Shown here: piece after piece, positions 1-6,113 of the stretch
How positions within the stretch are numbered: position 1 is the first letter of the stretch
Layout of the letters: each line of letters starts with the position of its first letter
Assembly: GCA_900548125.1 (NCBI GenBank)
Contig: URJN01000083.1
Location: 1 to 8,514 of the forward strand
Direction of reading: 5' to 3'
Source of the DNA: an uncultured Eubacteriales bacterium
Lineage (GTDB): Bacteria; Bacillota; Clostridia; Christensenellales; Aristaeellaceae
DNA length: 8,514 bases
The notes under the pieces: generated by a model
Told to the model about the DNA's origin: nothing
The model's database searches: none
What the model saw: the letters and a program-made list of their open reading frames with translations, nothing else
Program-made: the position numbers and the translations under genes

Positions 1-18
1 CTTTCATTTGCGGAAAGG

Positions 19-54
19 GCTATTCTCCCCCCTGCGGGGGAGAATAGCTTTTTT
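19..54 (+). terminator. Rho-independent terminator of a gene left of the window
   Basis: A 13-bp perfect stem (19-31 pairs with 36-48, arms starting GCTATTCTCCCCC) closes a 4-base loop. It is followed by six T on the plus strand (49-54). The T-tract orientation means it ends a plus-strand transcript entering from the left edge. On the minus strand no T-tract follows the stem, so it is a poor terminator for the minus-strand gene ending at 103. Confidence 0.9.
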
Positions 55-66
55 GTCTACAGTCTG

Positions 67-88
67 AGCGGGCGTCAGCCCGCTTTTT
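67..88 (+). terminator. Second tandem plus-strand terminator
   Basis: A 7-bp stem (67-73 with 78-84, AGCGGGC/GCCCGCT) has a GTCA loop and runs into five T (84-88). It lies 12 bases after the T-tract of the first terminator and has the same orientation, so it looks like a backup stop. It may also slow readthrough from the convergent minus-strand gene, but that strand lacks the T-tract. The hairpin core is nearly identical to the terminator at 8431-8453. Confidence 0.8.
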
Positions 89-102
89 CGTTCATGCCGT
101 CT

Positions 103-795
103 TTAATTGAGCGCGTAATCATCCACGCGGTAGCCTTCGCCATCTACCGTCAGCGTCAGAGCCGCTTCACCAAGCGGTTCCCGTCCGTTCGTCACGGTGA
201 TGGTGAGAACAGGGTTCTTCGCGTTCTCCGCAGGCGTCTGCGCGCTCCAGACAACGGTTTCGCCGTCGCTTTCCGCTGTTGCGCCGACGCTGACATAGGT
301 TCCCAGCAGCGCATCCCACTTCATAAATACGCCGCTCGTCGAGCCGAAGGAATAGTGCGCGTCCATCGGCATTTGGGCGTCATCGGTCATCGACGGCGTC
401 AGCATCAAACCCGAAAGCGTGCTGTCCCTTGGCGTATAGCGGCGCATGGTCATCAGCTCCAGCGTGCCGCCGTCCAGCTTGGCGGACAAGGTGAGCAGCG
501 TCTCCTCCTCGCGGGTATAATCCAGCGCGCCGGGCATGTAGTTGACGAGAATCGAACCATAGCCGCCGTTTTGATAGAAATCGCCCATCTGCGCGTCATG
601 CCACGCGGCACGTTCATCCTCGGAAAGCAGACCGCGCTCGACAGCCAAATCGCCGAGCTGCTCAAGAAAAACCTCATAGCTTTCCTCCAGCGAGAGCAGG
701 TCATCGACGCTCAGCAGCGGACTGCCTTCCTCCGCATGCGCAGGCAGAGCAAACAGCGTCAGGACGAGCAGAAGAACGCAGATGCGTGAATTCAT
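103..795 (-). CDS. Secreted protein of unknown function
   Basis: I do not recognise this 230-residue protein. The frame is open further upstream to 846. The ATG at 795 is chosen because AAAGGAG lies 7 bases upstream and because translation from it begins with a clean signal peptide. The signal has R4, a hydrophobic core over residues 6-18 (VLLLVLTLFAL) and a likely cut after AHA at residue 21. C6 is not followed by a lipobox, so it is probably not a lipoprotein. The mature part starts with an acidic, helix-prone stretch (about 25-70). It ends in a region rich in alternating hydrophobic and polar residues (about 100-228), which suggests beta structure. No catalytic motif, membrane anchor or sorting signal is visible. 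It is the last gene of the NAGPA cluster, 66 bases after its neighbour with no terminator seen between, so probably co-transcribed. An envelope role is inferred from context only. Confidence 0.8.
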   Translation of the reverse strand: MNSRICVLLLVLTLFALPAHAEEGSPLLSVDDLLSLEESYEVFLEQLGDLAVERGLLSEDERAAWHDAQMGDFYQNGGYGSILVNYMPGALDYTREEETLLTLSAKLDGGTLELMTMRRYTPRDSTLSGLMLTPSMTDDAQMPMDAHYSFGSTSGVFMKWDALLGTYVSVGATAESDGETVVWSAQTPAENAKNPVLTITVTNGREPLGEAALTLTVDGEGYRVDDYALN

Positions 796-861
796 AGACG
801 CGCTCCTTTCCGGAGAATGGCTTTTTTGCCGAAAAGATTTTTCCATCGGTCGGATGGGGAC

Positions 862-1704
862 TTACTTGGTGAAATAGACGATGTCGCTGACATTGCGCTC
901 GCGGGAGCCGCTCGTCTTGTTGACGCGCTCGCCGCCCATGACCATCGTCGCGCTTCCGCCGCCGTCCAGATTATAGGCGACCTTGCAGCCCTGCTCGACA
1001 AAGACCTTCTGAAGCTCCTGCAGGGTCATGCCTTTGTCGCTCCATCCGTCGCGGCGGCCGTCGGCGACGATGACGACATAGTGATTGGCGTCCACCTGAC
1101 CGATTGCCGTGCGCGGCTCGCGAATGGTATCCTTCGTCGAGATGATGTATTTGCTGGGCAGCTCGACCGCCTCGCCGTCGTTGACGAGCAGCGGGCCGAA
1201 CGAAAAGCTCTGCACAACACCCTCGTCGATATACTTCTGTCCTTCGCCCGCGGTATAGGTGCCGCTCGGCAGGGCGACAAACGTTCCGTCGCTCATGACA
1301 AGCAGCTGGTCGCGGGTGGAAGCCTCATCGCGATAAAGCACGCCGTCGCGGATGATAAGCCCGTTCTTGTCCTTGTAGTTGTAATAATCGCCGTTGAACG
1401 CCAGAATCGCGTCGTGGCGTTCGGCAATCGCGCTGGTCGCTTCCGCGTTGTCCTTGGAATACTGCTCGCCGGCAAACGCGGTATGCAGCTGCGCCGGATC
1501 ATTCACATAGACATTGGCGACGAAAAAGCGCAGGCTCGTGCGGTTAAAGGCATAGCACCAACGGTCAATCGTAATCCGGATGGTATCGCTCTCGTAAGAG
1601 GTGGTTTCCTCGATGGTCTTGGTATTGGGTTCGGTCGCTGCCATAGCGTATGCCGGCATGCAGAACACAAAGATGAGCGCAAGGATAGAAAACAGTTTTT
1701 TCAT
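862..1704 (-). CDS. Secreted phosphodiester glycosidase (NAGPA/DUF2233) family protein
   Basis: This 280-residue protein has a signal peptide (MKKLFSILALIFVF core, AxA cut near residues 20-23) followed by one NAGPA domain. Family blocks are visible in order: FNGDY at 103-107, REPRTAIG at 195-202, VADGRRDG at 213-220, NLDGGGS at 245-251 and RNVSD at 270-274. The family is named for the human enzyme that removes GlcNAc from a phosphodiester on mannose-6-phosphate. Bacterial members are thought to cut sugar-phosphodiester bonds in envelope or extracellular polymers; the substrate here is unknown. The ATG at 1704 is preferred over 1752 because GAGG lies 6 bases upstream and the signal peptide begins there. 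It starts 44 bases after a paralogue ends, with no terminator between, so the two are very likely co-transcribed. All family blocks are intact, so activity is plausible. Confidence 0.88.
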   Translation of the reverse strand: MKKLFSILALIFVFCMPAYAMAATEPNTKTIEETTSYESDTIRITIDRWCYAFNRTSLRFFVANVYVNDPAQLHTAFAGEQYSKDNAEATSAIAERHDAILAFNGDYYNYKDKNGLIIRDGVLYRDEASTRDQLLVMSDGTFVALPSGTYTAGEGQKYIDEGVVQSFSFGPLLVNDGEAVELPSKYIISTKDTIREPRTAIGQVDANHYVVIVADGRRDGWSDKGMTLQELQKVFVEQGCKVAYNLDGGGSATMVMGGERVNKTSGSRERNVSDIVYFTK

Positions 1705-1748
1705 AAATGACCTCGAATCAGATGGTTTGGGGCATAAACGCACCCCTG

Positions 1749-2963
1749 TCACTTTGCGGTAAACATGATGATATCGCTCACGGAACGCTCCTTGCCGCCG
1801 GAGGGCATGTTGATGACCTCGCCGCGGAAGTAGAGCGTCGTCGAGCCGCCGCCATCCAGGTTGAAGGCGAATTCCGCGCCTTCATCCAGGAATAGCTGCT
1901 GAAGCTGGGGAATGCTCGCGCCGGTGGAATATCCTTCCCGGCGGCCGTCAACGACAATGACGATATAGTGCAGAGGCCCGAGCTGACCGATTGCCGTGCG
2001 CGGCTCGTAGTAGCCGTCGTGACAATTCACATAGAAGCTGTTCGGCAGGGTCACCGCTTCGCCGTTCTGCACCAGCACAGGCCCGAATTCAAACGTCTGC
2101 CATGTATTCGCCTGTTCGAGCTTGTTGGCGACAAGCCCCTGCTTGCCGGTTCTGTCTGTCAGCGCGGACAGGTCTCCGTTTTGATCGACAATCAGCAGAT
2201 GATGCTTGGTGATGTTCTGGCGGCGCAGCACCTCGCCGTTGCGGATGATGACGCCGTTGCGATGGTAGCGGCAGAAGTCCGCGTTAATCGCCAGAACAGG
2301 CTGATAGCGGCTGGCAATATCGCTGACCGCCTCGTAGATGCCGCTCTTGAAATCGTCGCCCGCAAACGCCGTGCGGAACTGCTCGACGCTGGTCAGCTTG
2401 ATATCGCAGACGAAGTAGGTCATGCCGTCCTTCTGCTTCTGCTCAATCGAAACGGTCATGCTGTCATCCTCATAATGCAGCTGACCCGATTCATACAGCT
2501 TAAAGCCCGTTGAGGTATCCGCCTGCGCGACGTTCTGCGCGGCATCCGTCTTGGTTTCGGTTTTTGCGATGAGCGTTTCTTCTTTGGCTTCCTGCTTGAC
2601 CGCCTGTTTTTCCGCTTCTGGATCGAAGCCCGCGGCGGCTGCCCATGTGCTGTCCGGCTCGGGCGTCGAGCCGGGCAGACGCTGCACCGTTTTTTCATTC
2701 TGTACAGCCGCCCATTGCGTGAATCGCTCCTGCACGCTGGGCACATCGTTCATCGGTGCGCTGGCGTTGCAGAGCGTCAGCAGCATCACGGCGCAGAGCG
2801 CGCCGCCGAGCAGCTTATCCATGTGCCCGCGCCGAAACGCAGGGATTTCAAAATAACGCTTGCGAATCGCAGGCTCAAGCGTGCGCTTTTCCTCCGGCGG
2901 AGGCGGCGGTGCCTGATCGTAGCGTCGGGGCGGGGTTCGCTTGAATTGATCGAGCGGCTTCAT
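1749..2963 (-). CDS. Membrane-anchored phosphodiester glycosidase (NAGPA/DUF2233) family protein
   Basis: This 404-residue protein is a paralogue of the next gene downstream but has a different N-terminus. Residues 1-50 are basic and proline-rich (five prolines at 19-23). One hydrophobic segment covers about 51-68, then a charged Ala/Glu/Lys linker runs to about 155. That suggests a type II anchor with the catalytic domain outside. The NAGPA domain (about 160-404) shows EPRTAIG at 320-326, VVDGRREG at 337-344, NLDGGGS at 368-374 and RSVSD at 393-397. The block that reads NGD in the paralogue reads NAD here (227-229). The ATG at 2963 is chosen because upstream ATGs at 3008 and 3035 overlap the promoter. 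AAGGAG is 12 bases upstream, rather far, so an in-frame CTG at 2969 is a less likely alternative. It is the first gene of the cluster. An envelope-sugar role is family inference. Confidence 0.87.
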   Translation of the reverse strand: MKPLDQFKRTPPRRYDQAPPPPPEEKRTLEPAIRKRYFEIPAFRRGHMDKLLGGALCAVMLLTLCNASAPMNDVPSVQERFTQWAAVQNEKTVQRLPGSTPEPDSTWAAAAGFDPEAEKQAVKQEAKEETLIAKTETKTDAAQNVAQADTSTGFKLYESGQLHYEDDSMTVSIEQKQKDGMTYFVCDIKLTSVEQFRTAFAGDDFKSGIYEAVSDIASRYQPVLAINADFCRYHRNGVIIRNGEVLRRQNITKHHLLIVDQNGDLSALTDRTGKQGLVANKLEQANTWQTFEFGPVLVQNGEAVTLPNSFYVNCHDGYYEPRTAIGQLGPLHYIVIVVDGRREGYSTGASIPQLQQLFLDEGAEFAFNLDGGGSTTLYFRGEVINMPSGGKERSVSDIIMFTAK

Positions 2964-3006
2964 GAACAGCGGAATCTCCTTGAACAAGAAAAAATGGGTG
3001 TTTATC

Positions 3007-3035
3007 ATTATACGGCGATTACGGTTTCCTGTCAA
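3007..3035 (-). promoter_or_regulatory. Perfect consensus sigma-70/sigma-A promoter of the NAGPA cluster
   Basis: On the minus strand, TTGACA (3035-3030) and TATAAT (3012-3007) are separated by exactly 17 bases, which matches the housekeeping consensus at all 12 hexamer positions. Transcription should start near 3000, giving a leader of roughly 35-40 bases before the ATG at 2963. This excludes the longer reading-frame starts at 3008 and 3035. It should drive the three genes ending at 103. Confidence 0.92.
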
Positions 3036-3065
3036 ACGAAAGCAGGCAAGGGGGAAAGCGGCTTA

Positions 3066-3111
3066 CGCCGCAGTCTGCAAGGCGTGAAAGCCGCGCTCAC
3101 GCGGGCGAATT
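3066..3111 (-). repeat. Dispersed intergenic repeat, copy 1
   Basis: This 46-base stretch aligns without gaps to 8463-8508, with 9 mismatches by hand count. The longest shared run is 14 bases (GCTCACGCGGGCGA on the plus strand, 3095-3108). It lies between the pmbA terminator and the NAGPA promoter. On the minus strand it leads into a small GC hairpin (GCGGC-GTAA-GCCGC, 3071-3058) and three T. Orientation is given as minus because both copies sit in that sense relative to a minus-strand gene. The family is unknown to me. Confidence 0.7.
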
Positions 3112-3131
3112 CGCGCCATTTTCCATACATC

Positions 3132-3155
3132 AAAAAACCTCCCCCTGAGGGGAGG
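3132..3155 (-). terminator. Rho-independent terminator of the tldD-pmbA operon
   Basis: On the minus strand a 7-bp stem (CCTCCCC/GGGGAGG, 3155-3149 with 3144-3138) has a 4-base loop and is followed by six T (3137-3132). It lies 28 bases after the pmbA stop. The arm-plus-loop sequence CTGAGGGGAGG of the plus strand (3145-3155) is repeated at 3164-3174, so the GGGGAGG-pairing arm has a second potential partner. Confidence 0.9.
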
Positions 3156-3183
3156 TATGCCCACTGAGGGGAGGAATGTGTGC

Positions 3184-4515
3184 TTATTCGCCCGCGACGC
3201 TCAGGTTCTTGACCAGAACGGCGGGGGAGCCGATCGGCGACGCTTCAAAATACAGGTTGCTTCCGACGCCCGTGATATCCTTGAGCAGCTGGTAGAAATT
3301 GCCGGCGACCGTGAATTCCTCCACGGCGCGGACAATCTTGCCGCCCTTGATTTCAAAGCCGCGGGAGAGCAGGGAGAAGTCGCCGCTGATGGGGTTCGCG
3401 CCCGCATGCAGACCGGAAACCTCGGTCAGATACAGACCGTCGCCCAGATTGCTGAGCAGCTCGTCCAGCGTAAGCTCGCCCGGCTTGATGAACAGGTTGC
3501 TCGGCGCGACTCTGCCCGCACCGGCGGCGTTTCCGGTCGTCTTGCAGCCCGCTTTTTTCGCGGTTTTGCGGTTGTGCAGCAGCGTTTTCAGAACACCGCC
3601 GTCGATGATGTTCTTGGTATAGGTCGCCGCGCCCTCGCGGTCAAACGGACAGCTCGCCATGCCCCACGGCATCAGCGGATCATCCGTCAGCGTGACGGAC
3701 GCGCTGGCGATGGCTTCGCCCTCGCGCCCCGCGAGCAGGGACAGACCCTTCTGCGCGTTGTCGGCGGAGAAAATGCCGCAGAAGGTCGTCAGCAGATCCG
3801 CCATCGCCGTATTCTTGATGACGACGGGATATACGCCGCTCTTCATACGCTCGGCTTCCAGCTTCAAAAGCGCATCCTTGTTGCATTCCGCCGCGATTTC
3901 ATCCGCTTTCAGCGCATCCAGCCCATAACCCCAGCGCAGTCCGCTGCCGACCGACGCATGATCGCCGTCGCGGGCGATGGAGCTTGCCATCGCGCAAATC
4001 ATGTTGCTGCTGTGCGAAAGGTCAAGCCCCAGCGTGTTTTTCAGTGTGAAGGTTTCCTCCGCAGAGATGACCGCGCAGACATCCGGCGTCAGACGCACAT
4101 CGTCGCTCTTCAGATTCCGGTCCATTTCGCGCGCCAGAGCGATTTTCTGCTCGGCAGTCGCGCTGCTGACCGCGTCGGAATAGTTGCATACCTGCGCATA
4201 CTGCTCGTCCGGCGGCAGGATGGCATCCTGCTCATCCGTTTCAATCAGCGCCGCGCTGTCCAATACGCCCTGAACGAGCATCGGGATGCTCTCTTCGGTG
4301 AGGGCCTGTGTGTTGGCTGTGCCGATGCGCCCGCCGACCTGACCGCGAAGGGTCAGGCTGATGCGCTCACTGACCTGATAGGATTCCATTTCGCCGCGGC
4401 GGACGCGGGTGTTAAAGGAATCGCTCTGCGAGCAGGCGGCTTCCGCAGGCGCAATGCCCGCCGCCTGTGCCGCCGCAAACAGGCGGGTGATGAATTGAGA
4501 AAGATTCAGTTCCAT
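3184..4515 (-). CDS. pmbA: TldE/PmbA-type subunit of the TldD/TldE metalloprotease
   Basis: This 443-residue protein is the size and pattern of PmbA/TldE, the partner of TldD. In E. coli the two form a heterodimeric zinc protease that trims the microcin B17 leader and degrades the antitoxin CcdA. TldE lacks the zinc motif: the segment aligned to it (about 229-257) has no HExxxH. Family blocks include FDREGAATYTKNIIDGG at 291-307, the K-x-G-x-x-TTGNA stretch ending at 330, and NPISGDFSLLSRGFEIKGG at 374-392. The ATG at 4515 lies 7 bases after the tldD stop. The ribosome site GTGAGG overlaps that stop codon, which suggests translational coupling and matched amounts. No signal peptide or membrane segment is seen, so it should act in the cytoplasm. 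The natural substrate in this organism cannot be read from the window. Confidence 0.93.
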   Translation of the reverse strand: MELNLSQFITRLFAAAQAAGIAPAEAACSQSDSFNTRVRRGEMESYQVSERISLTLRGQVGGRIGTANTQALTEESIPMLVQGVLDSAALIETDEQDAILPPDEQYAQVCNYSDAVSSATAEQKIALAREMDRNLKSDDVRLTPDVCAVISAEETFTLKNTLGLDLSHSSNMICAMASSIARDGDHASVGSGLRWGYGLDALKADEIAAECNKDALLKLEAERMKSGVYPVVIKNTAMADLLTTFCGIFSADNAQKGLSLLAGREGEAIASASVTLTDDPLMPWGMASCPFDREGAATYTKNIIDGGVLKTLLHNRKTAKKAGCKTTGNAAGAGRVAPSNLFIKPGELTLDELLSNLGDGLYLTEVSGLHAGANPISGDFSLLSRGFEIKGGKIVRAVEEFTVAGNFYQLLKDITGVGSNLYFEASPIGSPAVLVKNLSVAGE

Positions 4516-4522
4516 GTTAGCC

Positions 4523-5908
4523 TCACTTTCCGCCGACTGTCAGACTGCTTACGCGGATGGTCGGCTGACCGACGTTGGTCGGCACGCTGCCGCTCAGCGA
4601 ACCGCACATGCCCTGACCCATGGTCATATGTTTGCCGACGCGGTCAATCCGCATGAGGATCTGATTGCCTTTTCCGATGAGCGACGCGCCGCGCACGGGG
4701 GAAACGATCTTGCCGTCGCGGACGAGATAGCCTTCCTGCACGGCGAAATTGAATTCGCCCGTCGCCGGATTGACGCTGCCGCCGCCCATCTGCGCGGCAT
4801 ACAGACCGTCGCCCATGGTGCGAATCATCTCGTCGTCGTCATCCTTGCCCGGAGCAATAAACGTGTTGCGCATGCGGCTGGTCGGCGCATAGGCATAGCT
4901 CTCGCGCCGTCCGCTGCCGGTGGGCGCCATGCCCATCTTGCGCCCGTTGAGCCTGTCAACCATATAGTTGCGCAGAATGCCGTTTTCAATCAGAACCAGG
5001 CGTGTGGTCGGCGTACCCTCGTCGTCGATATTCTCGCTGCCCCATTCGTTGGGCATGGTGCCGTCGTCGATGGCGGTCACGCACGGCGCCGCAATCTGCT
5101 GACCGAGCTTGCCCGCGAAAACGGACGTGCCGGGCGCGACGCTCGTCGCCTCCAGCGCATGACCGCAGGCTTCGTGGAAGATAACGCCGCCGAAACCGCC
5201 TGCGATGACGACCGGCATCTCGCCCGCCGCGCAATACGGCGCGGTCAGCATCGTCAGCGCGGACTTCGCCGCGTCACGACCCGCCTCTTCCGGATTTACG
5301 CGGGTATCGAACAGCTCAAAGCCCATCAGCGCACCGGGGTTGCGCGTGCCGGTCTGGTTCTCCCTGCCGTCGCTGGCGACAGCGGAGCAGAGCAGACGGG
5401 TATAAACGCGGATATCGCCGGTATACAGCCCTTCGCTGTTGGCAATCAGCACATGCTGTTCGCGGGAAAGCAGCCCCGCGGATACCTGCACAATGCTTGC
5501 AGAAACGCCGCGCGCCGCCTTATCCACGGCACGGAGAACGCCCGCGCGCTTCTGCGCATCTACGGTCAAAAACGGCGTCTTAACCGGATGAATATCCGCA
5601 TGCACACACTCAGCAAGACGGATGTCGCCGACGGATACCGGCGTATCGGTCACAGCCGCGGCGGCGCGTTCGGCGGCGCGCAGAAGCCCGCTTTCGCTCA
5701 CGTCACAGGTATAGACATAAATCGAGCGCAGTCCGTCATAGACGCGCACACCCGCACCATAGGGACGGGAAAGCGCAGCGTTTTCAATTCGTCCATCGCG
5801 CAGGGACATGGAAAAATTGCGCGAATCCTCGATAAAGAGTTCGGCAAACGTGCCGCCGCGCGACAGGGCGCGAGCGATCACGCGCTCGCATACAGCAGAT
5901 GATACCAT
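4523..5908 (-). CDS. tldD: TldD, zinc-binding catalytic subunit of the TldD/TldE protease
   Basis: This 461-residue protein carries HEACGH at 245-250, the HExxxH zinc motif of TldD. It also has a C-terminal GMCG (C435) with VGQPT at 446-450. A cysteine in this position is reported as the third zinc ligand in E. coli TldD. The N-terminal part contains the SMSLRDGRIE segment (33-42), typical of the family. The catalytic set therefore looks complete. The ATG at 5908 is chosen over the far longer open frame to 6145 because GGAGGAGG lies 6 bases upstream. A promoter at 5948-5976 also places the transcript start near 5941, after the longer starts. It is first in an operon with pmbA. Known roles are maturation of ribosomally made peptides and degradation of unfolded short proteins. 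No peptide precursor gene is visible nearby, so the substrate is open. Confidence 0.95.
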   Translation of the reverse strand: MVSSAVCERVIARALSRGGTFAELFIEDSRNFSMSLRDGRIENAALSRPYGAGVRVYDGLRSIYVYTCDVSESGLLRAAERAAAAVTDTPVSVGDIRLAECVHADIHPVKTPFLTVDAQKRAGVLRAVDKAARGVSASIVQVSAGLLSREQHVLIANSEGLYTGDIRVYTRLLCSAVASDGRENQTGTRNPGALMGFELFDTRVNPEEAGRDAAKSALTMLTAPYCAAGEMPVVIAGGFGGVIFHEACGHALEATSVAPGTSVFAGKLGQQIAAPCVTAIDDGTMPNEWGSENIDDEGTPTTRLVLIENGILRNYMVDRLNGRKMGMAPTGSGRRESYAYAPTSRMRNTFIAPGKDDDDEMIRTMGDGLYAAQMGGGSVNPATGEFNFAVQEGYLVRDGKIVSPVRGASLIGKGNQILMRIDRVGKHMTMGQGMCGSLSGSVPTNVGQPTIRVSSLTVGGK

Positions 5909-5947
5909 CGGAAACCTCCTCCGGACATCAAGATTGGCTTTGGTATC

Positions 5948-5976
5948 AGTATACGCCATCGGGCTGAAATTGTAAA
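5948..5976 (-). promoter_or_regulatory. Promoter of the tldD-pmbA operon
   Basis: On the minus strand TTTACA (5976-5971) and TATACT (5953-5948) are spaced by 17 bases, each one mismatch from consensus. The predicted start near 5941 leaves a leader of about 33 bases with the strong GGAGGAGG site before the tldD ATG. The CGCTTTGCG motif at 5987-5995 begins 11 bases upstream of the -35. Confidence 0.85.
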
Positions 5977-5986
5977 CCGACCGACG

Positions 5987-6043
5987 CGCTTTGCGACATT
6001 TTCGTGCTTTTTTGAAAAACCCTTGCGGGAGTTTCGCTTTGCG
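5987..6043. promoter_or_regulatory. Repeated 9-bp dyad CGCTTTGCG between divergent promoters
   Basis: CGCTTTGCG occurs at 5987-5995 and again at 6035-6043. Each copy is itself a small inverted repeat (CGC/GCG around TTT). The first is just upstream of the tldD -35. The second is inside the spacer of the proposed plus-strand promoter at 6023-6051. The placement would suit binding sites for a shared regulator, but a 9-base repeat in GC-rich DNA may also be chance. Confidence 0.3.
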
Positions 6044-6051
6044 TGTAGAAT
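6023..6051 (+). promoter_or_regulatory. Probable promoter of the plus-strand unknown gene and possibly parAB
   Basis: TTGCGG (6023-6028) and TAGAAT (6046-6051) are separated by 17 bases. The -35 matches four of six consensus bases (TTG and the G-rich half is poor), and the -10 matches five of six. The predicted start near 6058 leaves about 55 bases before the ATG at 6114. It is divergent from the tldD promoter, with 46 bases between the two -35 hexamers. Confidence 0.6.
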
Positions 6052-6113
6052 AGTATACAGGATATGATGGAATGGGTATGCAAATGACACTGTTGCGGGG
6101 GAGGGATATGCGT

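Noticed and set aside
796..846. 17-residue N-terminal extension of the secreted protein at 103-795
   Set aside because: The extension is charged, hides the signal peptide and has no ribosome site, whereas the ATG at 795 has AAAGGAG at good spacing.
2964..3035. Longer N-terminus for the anchored NAGPA protein (ATG at 3035 or 3008)
   Set aside because: These ATGs coincide with the -35 and -10 of the perfect promoter, so they would not be in the transcript.
3105..3114. Perfect 10-bp palindrome GCGAATTCGC
   Set aside because: It is short, overlaps the end of the dispersed repeat and is not preserved in the second copy, so I do not treat it as a separate site.
5520..5528. DnaA-box-like TTATCCACG
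   Set aside because: A single imperfect match inside the tldD coding sequence, with no cluster or AT-rich unwinding region, so it is not evidence of an origin.
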